Shown in pieces: positions 34,713-42,997 of a stretch of 64,000 bases of DNA; position 1 is the stretch's first letter, and each line of letters opens with the position of its first letter. A program made the position numbers and the translations under genes. The DNA comes from SIG78 sp045587205. Lineage in GTDB: Bacteria; Verrucomicrobiota; Lentisphaeria; Victivallales; Victivallaceae. Under the pieces are notes generated by a model. It worked only from the letters and a program-made list of their open reading frames with translations, made no database searches and was not told where the DNA came from. The stretch lies in the NCBI GenBank assembly GCA_045587205.1, contig JAZNBV010000025.1, forward strand, positions 1 to 64,000, written 5' to 3'.

Positions 34713-35911
34713 TGAGCAAGCCGTCGGTCATTTATGTAGATAATAATGCCACTACGGCGGTTGCGCCGGAAGTGCTGGAAGCTATGCTGCCTTATCTGAC
34801 AGAGTACTACGGCAACCCCGGCAGTATTCACACATTCGGCGGCAGTGTGGCGGCAAAAGTCGAAGAGGCGCGGATCAAGGTGGCGGAACTTTTGAACGCC
34901 AACCACCGCAATCCGGATGGCGAAGCTACGGAGATCATCTTTACATCGTGCGGTACAGAAAGCGACAATGCTGCCATCTGGAGCGCATTGCTGACCAATC
35001 CGGAACGCCGCAAAGTGGTTGCCAGCAGGGTCGAACACCCGGCAATATTGAATCTGGGGCGCGAACTGGAACGGCGCGGTTATATCTTTGAAACTGTTCC
35101 GGTTGACGGCAACGGCAGAATCGATATGGCGGCATTGGAAGAAGCTGTGGATGATAACACCGCAATAGTCAGTGTTATGTATGCCAATAACGAAATCGGA
35201 AATATCTATCCGGTGGAAGAGATTGCTGAAATAGCACACAAACACGGCGCGCTTTTCCACACCGATGCTGTACAGGCAGTCGGCAAGGTGCCGATCGATC
35301 TTGCCAACAGCCGGATCGATATGCTTTCCTGCTCCGGACACAAGCTGCACGCGCCCAAAGGCGTAGGTATTCTGTATGTGCGGCGCGGGATCCGATTCCG
35401 GCCTTTCATCGTCGGCGGACATCAGGAAAAAGCGCGGCGCGGGGGTACGGAAAACGTTGCCAGCATTGTGGCGCTGGGCAAAGCTGCAGAACTTGCCGGA
35501 GAGGCAATGCGCGATGAAGTGAAATATCTGGCAATGCTCCGCGACCGTCTGGAAGCCGGATTGCTTGCCACGGTGCCCTGTATAAAGATCAATGGCGATA
35601 AGGAGTCGCGCCTGCCCAATACATCGAGCGTAAGTTTTGAATATATTGAAGGCGAAGCAATATTGCTTTTGCTCAATCAGTTCGGTATTTGTGCATCATC
35701 GGGCAGTGCGTGTACAACAGGGAGTCTGGAGCCGTCGCACGTTTTGCGGGCTATGGGAATACCTTACACAGCGGCGCACGGTACGATCCGTTTTTCTTTT
35801 TCGCGCTACAACACGGTTGAGGAAGTTGACTTTATTCTGGAAAAACTTCCGCCCGTGATAGCCACGCTGCGTAAACTTTCGCCCTATTGGAAAGAGGAAT
35901 ACGCCAAATGA
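34712..35911 (+). CDS. nifS: Cysteine desulfurase NifS
   Basis: A 399-residue class V aminotransferase-fold PLP enzyme taking sulfur from cysteine for Fe-S assembly. It has YVDNNATTAVAPEV at the N-terminus, the EHPAIL cofactor-contact segment, the lysine in SCSGHKLHAPKGVG (~residues 208-215), and the catalytic cysteine in CASSGSACTTG (~332). The short Cys loop is of the NifS/IscS type I class. Overlaps nifU upstream and the DUF493 gene downstream by ~4 bases each. Confidence 0.95.
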   Translation: MSKPSVIYVDNNATTAVAPEVLEAMLPYLTEYYGNPGSIHTFGGSVAAKVEEARIKVAELLNANHRNPDGEATEIIFTSCGTESDNAAIWSALLTNPERRKVVASRVEHPAILNLGRELERRGYIFETVPVDGNGRIDMAALEEAVDDNTAIVSVMYANNEIGNIYPVEEIAEIAHKHGALFHTDAVQAVGKVPIDLANSRIDMLSCSGHKLHAPKGVGILYVRRGIRFRPFIVGGHQEKARRGGTENVASIVALGKAAELAGEAMRDEVKYLAMLRDRLEAGLLATVPCIKINGDKESRLPNTSSVSFEYIEGEAILLLLNQFGICASSGSACTTGSLEPSHVLRAMGIPYTAAHGTIRFSFSRYNTVEEVDFILEKLPPVIATLRKLSPYWKEEYAK

Positions 35912-36192
35912 TCAAGATGAATGGACCGGTTCCGCCGGAAAAGGCGGAAATAATCTTTCCGGTGCGCTGGAGCTACCGGGCAGTGGTCGATGCCACCGAA
36001 GCTGATGCGTTGGAAAATCTCAACCGTGTGCTGGAAAAACACCATTACAGCGAACGGTTTGCTGCCGGACGGGCATCCAGCGGTCAGCGTTACAAGAGTT
36101 TTCACGTGGAAGTGGAAGTGCCAAGCCGCGAAGTTATGAATAAGCTCGCTGCTGAACTCGGCAGTGTAAAAGGTGTGAAATTTCTGCTGTAA
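35908..36192 (+). CDS. DUF493 (YbeD-like) small protein
   Basis: A 94-residue protein, alpha/beta with KSFHVEVEVPSREVMNKLAAELGSVKGVKFLL in the second half, the DUF493/YbeD pattern (ACT-like fold). The family often lies near lipoate or Fe-S genes and is presumed to be a small-molecule-binding regulator. The ATG at 35908 overlaps the nifS stop (ATGA) and has GAGG 11 bases before; an upstream TTG at 35887 is less likely. Last gene of the proS-nifU-nifS unit. Confidence 0.75.
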   Translation: MIKMNGPVPPEKAEIIFPVRWSYRAVVDATEADALENLNRVLEKHHYSERFAAGRASSGQRYKSFHVEVEVPSREVMNKLAAELGSVKGVKFLL

Positions 36193-36201
36193 AGAGTTTT
36201 T

Positions 36202-37101
36202 TCAATCGATCTGTATATTTTTGATCTGCTGGAGTATTTCCAGCAGATTTTTTATTGTATGAGTTGTATTTGCCGGGGCCCATACAGCCATAATGTCCAC
36301 TGGCGGCAGAGGAATATCCACCGGCCTGGTAACGATATGTTTATCAAGTCCGCGGCAGCAGGATTCCGGCAGCAGAGCGATCCCGAAATCAGCCTGAACC
36401 AGCGCCAGCATTGAGTTTTTGTTGCGGCAATCCTGGCGGAAACGCGGCATCTGCCCGCATTCGACACTCAATATGGTACTCAAGTGGTCGTAAGCCGGCG
36501 GGTTCACATCGCGGGCAAAAAGAATTATTTCCTGATTTTCCAGATCTTTGCCGGAAATGCGTTCCTTGCGGGCAAGCGGGTGGGATTCCGGCATTGCCAG
36601 AAGATATTTTTCGCGTAATACCAGCAAGGTGGAAAAATTTTCCATATCCGTATAAAGCGGCCGCATAAAACCCATATCCAGTTTGCCGCTTTTCAGAAGT
36701 TCCCACTGTTCGGCAGTTTCCAGTTCCCGCATCTGCAGCTGTAAAGATGGTTGTTTGAGCCGCAGCGCAGAAAGCATTGCCGGCATAAAACTGTGGATTG
36801 CCGGTTCATTATAACCTATAAACAGCGTTTCACTCTGTTTGTTCAGAAAATCCTGCAGCCGCTGCTGTGATTGTTCAGCGCGGTTGAGTACAGCTTCTGC
36901 TTCGGGCAGAAAAAAGTTCCCGGCTGCAGTAAGTTCCACTGAACGGCTGGTGCGCTTGAAGAGTTCGGTGCCCAGTTCCTCTTCCAGTTTGCGGATCGCT
37001 GCGCTCAAGGGCGCCTGGGTCATATTCAGCATTGCCGCCGCCCGCCGGAAGTGCAGAGTGCGTGCCACTGTTGCAAAGTAACGCAGGTGAGTCAGTTCCA
37101 T
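36202..37101 (-). CDS. LysR-type transcriptional regulator
   Basis: A 299-residue LTTR. The N-terminal winged helix-turn-helix (LRYFATVARTLHFRRAAAMLNMTQAPLSAAI, residues 5-35) is followed by the linker helix and a two-lobed effector-binding domain (~90-295). It is divergent from the enolase-superfamily operon with 154 bases between, the typical layout for a LysR protein controlling the adjacent catabolic operon. An inverted repeat TTTGATT-N9-AATCAAA in the gap is the likely binding site. The inducer is presumably a pathway intermediate. Confidence 0.93.
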   Translation of the reverse strand: MELTHLRYFATVARTLHFRRAAAMLNMTQAPLSAAIRKLEEELGTELFKRTSRSVELTAAGNFFLPEAEAVLNRAEQSQQRLQDFLNKQSETLFIGYNEPAIHSFMPAMLSALRLKQPSLQLQMRELETAEQWELLKSGKLDMGFMRPLYTDMENFSTLLVLREKYLLAMPESHPLARKERISGKDLENQEIILFARDVNPPAYDHLSTILSVECGQMPRFRQDCRNKNSMLALVQADFGIALLPESCCRGLDKHIVTRPVDIPLPPVDIMAVWAPANTTHTIKNLLEILQQIKNIQID

Positions 37102-37150
37102 TGATTTATTCCTCCGTTGATTGATATTTTATTTGATATGATAAATATAG

Positions 37151-37173
37151 TTTGATTGTTTGAAAAAATCAAA
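37151..37173. promoter_or_regulatory. Putative LysR operator
   Basis: Perfect inverted repeat TTTGATT (37151-37157) and AATCAAA (37167-37173), separated by nine bases, in the divergent gap. It contains the T-N11-A spacing of LysR-type boxes. Confidence 0.6.
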
Positions 37174-37255
37174 TCGCAATAATATATTAAATTGTATTTT
37201 TAAATAAACTGTCCACGAAAACATTTGTGCAGAATAGTGTAAGGAGTGATAAATT

Positions 37256-38359
37256 ATGAGAATCGACCGGGTTGAAATGTACCGGGTGTGCAATCCAATC
37301 AAGCACCCGTACACCACTGCATTCGGCACCCAGAATGCATTTAATTCTGTATTGGTCAAACTGGAATCAGAGGGTATTGCCGGGTGGGGCGAATCGAGCC
37401 CCTGGGGCGGGCCGTTTTTTTCGTGCTACAACGATAAAGGCAGTTTTTCGATCGCCAGGGATTTTATCATCCCCAAGATACTGCACCGGGAGTTTGATCA
37501 CCCCGATGAACTTACTGAATTGCTGACTCCGCTGCGCGGCAATGAATTTGCCAAAGCGGCGTTTGATGTGGCATTGTGGGATATCTGGAGCCGTCAGCAG
37601 GGTATATCGCTGAAAAAAGCGATCGGCGGTACGCAGGACAAAGCGGTTATCGGGTACTGTTTCGGGGTGTTGAAAACTTTTGACGAACTTATTGCCGGTA
37701 TCGACAAAGTTACTTCAATGGGTTACAAGCGTATCAAACTGAAGTTCTGTCCCGGCTGGGAAGTTGATATGGTTGCGGCGGTGCGCAAGACTTACCCCGA
37801 TCTGCTTATACATATAGATTGCAACAGCGCCTATACGCTGGCGGATATGGATATGCTCAAATCGCTGGATAAGTACGATCTGGCAATGATCGAACAGCCG
37901 CTGATGCACGATGATATTATTGATCACGCCAAGTTGCAGAAATCGATCGGTACGCCAGTTTGTCTGGATGAAAGCATCTGTTCAGTGCAGCACGCACGGC
38001 AGGCAATTGAAATAGGGGCGTGCAAATATATAAACATTAAATACGGCCGTGTGGGCGGCATTTCCACATCACGCAAGATCCACGATCTCTGCGGCGAAAA
38101 TAACATCGGCTGCTGGTTGGGCGGTATGGGGGAATCTTCGCTGGGGACAACGGTGGTGGCATCGCTTGCCACGCTGCCGAATGTCAATTATCCTTCGGAT
38201 ATCTCTCCGGCAGAGAAGTTTTACGAAGAAAATCTCGGTACCCCCGTTTTGCTGACCGATCAGCCCGGAACCTACACGCTGCGGGATAAGCCGGGGCTGG
38301 ATGTGGTGCCTGATTTCAATGTACTCAACAAATACAAGCAGGAGGAGTTTTTTGTATGA
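37256..38359 (+). CDS. Enolase-superfamily enzyme, OSBS/N-succinylamino acid racemase-like
   Basis: A 367-residue protein with the MR/MLE-type capping domain and barrel. Catalytic pattern: lysine in KLKFCPG (~160), Asp in HIDCN (~183), Glu in MIEQPL (~211), Asp-Glu in CLDES (~236), and Lys in INIKYGRVGG (~260). The pair KxK and xxK with metal ligands D-E-D matches the o-succinylbenzoate synthase/N-acylamino acid racemase branch. No menaquinone genes are near, while an amidohydrolase follows, so racemisation of an N-acyl amino acid is the better guess. First gene of a six-gene operon; GGAG Shine-Dalgarno. Confidence 0.82.
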   Translation: MRIDRVEMYRVCNPIKHPYTTAFGTQNAFNSVLVKLESEGIAGWGESSPWGGPFFSCYNDKGSFSIARDFIIPKILHREFDHPDELTELLTPLRGNEFAKAAFDVALWDIWSRQQGISLKKAIGGTQDKAVIGYCFGVLKTFDELIAGIDKVTSMGYKRIKLKFCPGWEVDMVAAVRKTYPDLLIHIDCNSAYTLADMDMLKSLDKYDLAMIEQPLMHDDIIDHAKLQKSIGTPVCLDESICSVQHARQAIEIGACKYINIKYGRVGGISTSRKIHDLCGENNIGCWLGGMGESSLGTTVVASLATLPNVNYPSDISPAEKFYEENLGTPVLLTDQPGTYTLRDKPGLDVVPDFNVLNKYKQEEFFV

Positions 38360-39657
38360 ACGATCTGCTGAAGCGAGTCGTTGACTCCATAGAAAAACGC
38401 AAGGCTGAAATTCTTGACAGCGCCGATTTTCTGCTGAAAAATCCCGAATGCGGCTATAAGGAATACAAGGCGGCGGATTTTGTTAAAAAAGAGCTGGAAA
38501 AATTAGGCTTGCAGGTAAAAAGCAATCTGGCAATCACCGGAGTGCGAGCCGATACAGACAGCGGCAGACCCGGACCGAAAATCGCCATTATGGGCGAACT
38601 TGATGCTCTGCCGGTGCCGTCGCACCCCTTTGCCGATCCGGTTACCGGGGCGGCGCACGCCTGCGGGCATCACGCACAAGTTGCAATGATGCTTGCCGCA
38701 GCTGCGGCGCTGGTGCCGGTCATTAAAGAACTTTCCGGCTCGCTGGCGTTTATTGCCGTACCGGCTGAAGAGTTTCAGAGTCTGGAATACTGCCGGGAAC
38801 TGATTGCTGAAAAGAAAATATCCTATTGCGGCGGCAAGGCGGAATTTATCAAAATCGGAGTGTTGGACGATATCGATGCAGTATTGCTTATCCACGCCGG
38901 AGATGATACTTTTGTCCCCGAAAGTTACAATGGTTTCTGTATGAAACAGATCATTTTTCACGGTCGTGCCGCCCACGGCGGTTTGCGCCCCTGGGACGGG
39001 ATCAACGCCGCATCGATGGCGCGTCAGGCATTGAATATGATCGATGCCCAGCGCGATACATTCAACGATAAAGATTCAGTGCGTATTCACGGAATCATTT
39101 CCGACGGCGGCAGTGCCGTAAATGTGGTACCTGACCGGGCTGAACTTGAATTGCAGATCCGTGCCAAAACTCCAGAAGCCGTCCGCGATGCCTGCAGCAA
39201 AGTTGACCGCTGCGTGAAAGCCGCGGCAATGGCGTTCGGCGGCAGAGTCAATATCAACAATCTGGGCGGCTATATGCCGTACCGCAGCTGTGCTGAACTG
39301 AATCAGATCCACGCGGAAAGCCTTGCCGAACTTGACGGCGGTGTGCTGGGTAATTGCGGACACCGCGGTTCATCTACTGATATGGGCGATGTAAGTATGC
39401 TTATACCGGCACTGCACGCCTATTCGGGTGGTTTTTCCGGTTCGCCGCACGCTAAAAACTTTGTTGTTGTTGATCCGGAAAAAGCCTATATACAGGGTGC
39501 CAAACTGCTGGCAATGGATGCCGTTAAACTTCTGGAAAACAATGCGGCTCTTGGCAATATGATAGCCAGTATCAAACCTTTTATGACCAAAGAAGAGTAT
39601 ATCAACTATAAAGAATTGTTTTGTTCAACAGAGGAGTTCAATTATGATCAGGCGTGA
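38356..39657 (+). CDS. M20-family amidohydrolase (AbgB/N-acyl amino acid hydrolase type)
   Basis: A 433-residue zinc amidohydrolase. Metal-site motifs: GELDALPVPSHP, HACGHHAQVAM (~108-118), the PAEE of VPAEEF (~138), and a C-terminal SPHAKNFVV with the last histidine. A dimerisation/lid domain is inserted at ~200-330. It resembles p-aminobenzoyl-glutamate hydrolase subunit B and IAA-amino acid hydrolases. It overlaps the racemase stop by 4 bases; together they could racemise then deacylate an N-acyl amino acid. Cytoplasmic. Confidence 0.85.
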   Translation: MNDLLKRVVDSIEKRKAEILDSADFLLKNPECGYKEYKAADFVKKELEKLGLQVKSNLAITGVRADTDSGRPGPKIAIMGELDALPVPSHPFADPVTGAAHACGHHAQVAMMLAAAAALVPVIKELSGSLAFIAVPAEEFQSLEYCRELIAEKKISYCGGKAEFIKIGVLDDIDAVLLIHAGDDTFVPESYNGFCMKQIIFHGRAAHGGLRPWDGINAASMARQALNMIDAQRDTFNDKDSVRIHGIISDGGSAVNVVPDRAELELQIRAKTPEAVRDACSKVDRCVKAAAMAFGGRVNINNLGGYMPYRSCAELNQIHAESLAELDGGVLGNCGHRGSSTDMGDVSMLIPALHAYSGGFSGSPHAKNFVVVDPEKAYIQGAKLLAMDAVKLLENNAALGNMIASIKPFMTKEEYINYKELFCSTEEFNYDQA

Positions 39658-40546
39658 AACGATCCTTGAAGCAATGTACAAAGCCATCACTCTGGGGGCA
39701 ACCCGGATGCCGCCGGATATCCGGCAGGCTCTGGAACGGGCACTTGCCGAAGAAAGCGATCCGATGGCAAAGAAACATCTGGAAATAAGTCTGCAGAATG
39801 CCGATATGTCCGAAAAAGGCAACGGGCTGGTCTGCGCGGATACCGGATTCCCTATGTATTTTATCCACGTTGGCAGCAATACTGCCATCGAAGGCGGATT
39901 CAATACGGTTTATGAATGTGCCCGTGAAGCTACTGCGCGTGCCACTGCCGAGTGCTATCTGCGTCCGACGATGGTGCACCCGCTGACCCGCAAAAATCCC
40001 GGTGACAATATCGGTCCCGGAATGCCCAAAGTGGAAATAATCTTTGACCGCGAAGATGATGATATGGAAATAATTGCCGCACCCAAAGGCGGCGGTTCGG
40101 AAATTTTCGGTACTTTCTATCGGATGCTTTTCCCGGCGGACGGCGAAGCAGGAATCAAAAAATTTGTTATCGAATGTATCAAAGATGCCTGTTATGCCGG
40201 TAAGGTCTGCCCCCCGGCGATCATCGGTGTAGGTATCGGCGGTACAGCGGATTTGTGTATGGCACTGGCCAAAAAAGCGGCATTGCTCCGCCCGATCGGG
40301 CAGCATCACAGCGATCCGGAAGTGGCGCGGCTGGAAAAAGAACTTTATGATGCGGCGCGCAAACTGGGTATCGGCCCGATGGGTTCGCGCGGCATCAATG
40401 CGGTGCTGGCAATCAATCTGGATGTGGCAGTAACGCACACCGCTGCCCTGCCGGTGGCGGTCAATGCCCAATGCCTGGTCGGCCGCCGCTGGGTGGCAAA
40501 AATCGACAACAGCAACAACATCAGTTACACTGGAGAGATAAAATGA
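39644..40546 (+). CDS. ttdA: Class I fumarase / L-tartrate dehydratase, alpha subunit
   Basis: A 300-residue protein matching the N-terminal (TtdA) half of oxygen-sensitive 4Fe-4S hydro-lyases. Probable cluster cysteines lie in VCADTGFP (~65), in the middle (VIECIKDACYAG) and in GKVCPPAIIGVGIGG (~192). The RKNPGDNIGPGMP and GPMGSRGINAV motifs are standard. It removes water from a 2-hydroxydicarboxylate such as malate, tartrate or a methylated analogue. It starts 14 bases inside the M20 gene, with GAGGAG as Shine-Dalgarno. The symbol marks family, not the proven substrate. Confidence 0.85.
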   Translation: MIRRETILEAMYKAITLGATRMPPDIRQALERALAEESDPMAKKHLEISLQNADMSEKGNGLVCADTGFPMYFIHVGSNTAIEGGFNTVYECAREATARATAECYLRPTMVHPLTRKNPGDNIGPGMPKVEIIFDREDDDMEIIAAPKGGGSEIFGTFYRMLFPADGEAGIKKFVIECIKDACYAGKVCPPAIIGVGIGGTADLCMALAKKAALLRPIGQHHSDPEVARLEKELYDAARKLGIGPMGSRGINAVLAINLDVAVTHTAALPVAVNAQCLVGRRWVAKIDNSNNISYTGEIK

Positions 40547-41166
40547 GAGATATCAAATTGCCGATGAGTTCTGCCGATGCCGCCAGTTTGCAGCTGGGCG
40601 AAATGGTCACAGTCAGCGGATTGCTTTTTACCGGACGCAGCCGTTTCCATATCCGGGCGATCGAAGATGATATTTATCCGCCGATCGATTACGAAAAAAT
40701 CAACTGCTTTTTCCACGTCGGCCCGGTGATGCGTCAGGAAGGTGATGAATGGCAGGTCGTAAGCTGTGAACCTACCAGCTCCATACGTTTTGAGCGTTAT
40801 GGTGCCGATGTGGTACGCAAGTTCAAACTGCGCACACTTATCGGCAAGACCACAATGGGTCCTGCCACGGCAAAAGCTCTTGCCGAGGTTGGTGGAGTGT
40901 ATCTCTCCAAGATTGGTTTGAGTGGCAACGCGTTGCGCGGTCAGGTCAAGAAGGTGCATAATGTCTATTTTCTGGATGAACTCGGTAAAACCGAATGTAC
41001 CTGGATATACGAAGTGGAAAAATTCGGTCCCTTCTTTGTGGCAATGGATTCCACGGGGCGCAATTACTTTGAAGAACTTTCCGATGAAGCCAACGCCAGA
41101 ATGCCGGAAATCGAAAAAGAGCTGAACATTCCTGCCGATTACGCTTATACCGAGGTGAACGGATGA
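40543..41166 (+). CDS. ttdB: Class I fumarase / L-tartrate dehydratase, beta subunit
   Basis: A 207-residue C-terminal-type (TtdB) subunit: LGEMVTVSGLLFTGRSRFHIRAIE, HVGPVMRQ, TSSIRFERYG, LIGKTTMGPATAKAL and the closing AMDSTGRNYFEEL. It forms the swivelling half of the dehydratase active site with TtdA. The ATG at 40543 overlaps the ttdA stop (ATGA); an upstream in-frame start at 40471 would run deep inside ttdA and is rejected. Its stop overlaps the AtuA-like start. Confidence 0.85.
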   Translation: MRDIKLPMSSADAASLQLGEMVTVSGLLFTGRSRFHIRAIEDDIYPPIDYEKINCFFHVGPVMRQEGDEWQVVSCEPTSSIRFERYGADVVRKFKLRTLIGKTTMGPATAKALAEVGGVYLSKIGLSGNALRGQVKKVHNVYFLDELGKTECTWIYEVEKFGPFFVAMDSTGRNYFEELSDEANARMPEIEKELNIPADYAYTEVNG

Positions 41167-42512
41167 AAAACTCATTGCGCTATCTCTCGCTCTGCGGTCT
41201 GCTGGGTTACGGTTATTCTGCAGAGAGTCTGAAAAATGCGCTTTCCGGAGAGCTGGACTTTGTCGGTGTGGATGCCGGTTCAACTGATCCGGGGGCGTAC
41301 TATCTAGGCAGCGGCAAAGGTTTTGTCAAACGCTTGCAGGTCAAGCGCGATCTTTCGCTGATATTGCCGGTTATCAAGGAACGCAAGATACCGCTTATCA
41401 TCGGCAGTGCCGGCGGTTCCGGAGCCAGACCGCACGTGGAAAGTGTGCTGGAAATAATTGCTGAAATCGCTTCTGAATTGAATACCTCATTCGATACTGC
41501 TGTGATTTATTCGGATCTGGATAACGATTTTCTTAAGCGTGCCGCGCAGGGACATCTGACCGGTTGCGGCGGCGCGCCGGACTTTGATCCGGCGCTGGCG
41601 GATAAACTCTGCAATCCGGTGGCACAGTTCGGTACGGATCCCATTATTGAAGCGCTGAAGGGCAATCCCGAAATCATTGTTGCCGGCCGCTGCTGCGATA
41701 CAGCAGTCTTTGCAGCGTACCCGATCTGGAAGGGATTTCCCGCCGGTCTGGCGCTGCACGCGGCAAAGATCGCCGAATGCGGTGCTTTGTGTGCACGCCC
41801 GGTGGGGGCAAACGATTCGCTGGCTGTGGAGATGTATCAGGATCACTTTACAGTAGAGCCGCCCAACCCGGAACGCAGCTGTACGCCCGAAAGCGTGGCG
41901 GCACATTCGCTTTATGAACAGCCCGACCCCAACTGCTTCTATGAGCCGGAAGGCAAGATCGATTTGAGCAACTGCACTTTTGAAGCCCTTTCAGCACGCA
42001 AGGTGAAAGTTTCCGGCAGTGCATTGGTTCCGGCGGAAAAACATACCACCAAACTGGAAGGTGCTTTGCTCAACGGTTTCCGCAGTATAACCATTGCCGG
42101 TCTGCGCGATCCTTCGGCTGTAAAACATCTCGATGAAATTGAAGAGAAGGTACGCGCATCGGTTGCTGCTTCTGCCAATTTTATTCAGGAAAAAGATTAC
42201 ACATTGCGGTTTCTGCGCTACGGATTGGATGCCGTTACCGGCAGTAATGAGCCTGCCGGAACTCTGCCGCGCGAAGTTGGATTGGTCATTGAGGCAATAG
42301 CACCTTCGCAGGAACTTGCCGATGCATTGATCGGTCTGGCGCGTTCCAAGGCATTGCATCAGGGATTTCCGGACCGCAAGGCTACAGCGGGCAATCTGGC
42401 ATTTCCTTTTTCACCGTCGGATTTTTCCGGCGGGGCGGTCTATGAATTTGCATTGTACCACCTGACGGATCTGGAACTGGAATTCAAAGTTGAAAGGCTT
42501 GTAATAAAATGA
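41163..42512 (+). CDS. AtuA-like (DUF1446) protein
   Basis: A 449-residue cytoplasmic protein of the acyclic terpene utilisation AtuA family: GVDAGSTDPGAYYLGSG near the N-terminus, IGSAGGSGARPHVE, IVAGRCCDTAVFAAYPIWKG and EALSARKVKVSGSA. The chemistry of the family is unknown, though members cluster with acyl-CoA and dicarboxylate catabolism. Here it is followed by a DUF4387 gene with a 4-base overlap; the two domains are found fused in other bacteria, so they probably form one complex acting on the dehydratase's substrate or product. Confidence 0.85.
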   Translation: MKNSLRYLSLCGLLGYGYSAESLKNALSGELDFVGVDAGSTDPGAYYLGSGKGFVKRLQVKRDLSLILPVIKERKIPLIIGSAGGSGARPHVESVLEIIAEIASELNTSFDTAVIYSDLDNDFLKRAAQGHLTGCGGAPDFDPALADKLCNPVAQFGTDPIIEALKGNPEIIVAGRCCDTAVFAAYPIWKGFPAGLALHAAKIAECGALCARPVGANDSLAVEMYQDHFTVEPPNPERSCTPESVAAHSLYEQPDPNCFYEPEGKIDLSNCTFEALSARKVKVSGSALVPAEKHTTKLEGALLNGFRSITIAGLRDPSAVKHLDEIEEKVRASVAASANFIQEKDYTLRFLRYGLDAVTGSNEPAGTLPREVGLVIEAIAPSQELADALIGLARSKALHQGFPDRKATAGNLAFPFSPSDFSGGAVYEFALYHLTDLELEFKVERLVIK

Positions 42513-42811
42513 AATTGTACGATATGGCAAATGTTTGCCGCAGCAAAAATGCGGGGCCTTTTCAAATTACGATAGATTTGATGTTTGATTCGCTTGAAAA
42601 GTATCAGCAGGTACTCAATTCGCCCAACTTTACGGTTGCAGAGATCAGCAAACTCTACAATGCCGATCCCGGCAAAGCAGCGATCAAGACCTTTGAACGT
42701 ATCCTGACGATCAAGGTGGTGCTGCCGCGCAGCGCCTCTTCGGGTTCGCCGTCGGATTGCGATGTTTACGGCAGTCAACAGCATTTTCCGCTTGGCAATA
42801 TGGAAATATAA
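42509..42811 (+). CDS. DUF4387 protein
   Basis: A 100-residue protein with the family signature: VCRSKNAGPFQITIDLMFDS near the N-terminus and VVLPRSASSGSPSDCDVYGSQQHFPL at the C-terminus. Function unknown; the near-invariant pairing with DUF1446 suggests a small subunit. Last gene of the LysR-controlled operon, ending 45 bases before a strong terminator. Confidence 0.85.
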   Translation: MKLYDMANVCRSKNAGPFQITIDLMFDSLEKYQQVLNSPNFTVAEISKLYNADPGKAAIKTFERILTIKVVLPRSASSGSPSDCDVYGSQQHFPLGNMEI

Positions 42812-42854
42812 GCCGTTTTATGCAGCAGAATTGCTGTTCAGACGGAATATAAAT

Positions 42855-42913
42855 TTGCAAAAAACACTCTTTGATGGTATATTTCAATATATTCTGTCAG
42901 AGAGTGCTTTTTT
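42855..42913 (+). terminator. Terminator of the catabolic operon
   Basis: Arms GCAAAAAACACTCT and AGAGTGCTTTTTTGC pair over about 14 bp with a long AT-rich loop that can itself fold; T6 follows the stem core. The symmetric A/T flanks make it work in both directions. Confidence 0.75.
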
Positions 42914-42997
42914 GCATAAAATTACGGTTTCCGGCGGCTGGAGGCTGTGTTCAAACCGGGCAGCTCCCACGCCGTAGAGGCAAAAAAGGAAAAGGTT

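Noticed and set aside
34250..35422. 390-codon minus-strand ORF
   Set aside because: Antisense to nifU/nifS, both of which keep all catalytic cysteines.
37256..38359. Menaquinone synthesis MenC
   Set aside because: The protein family fits, but no other men gene is present and the amidohydrolase/dehydratase context favours a catabolic racemase.
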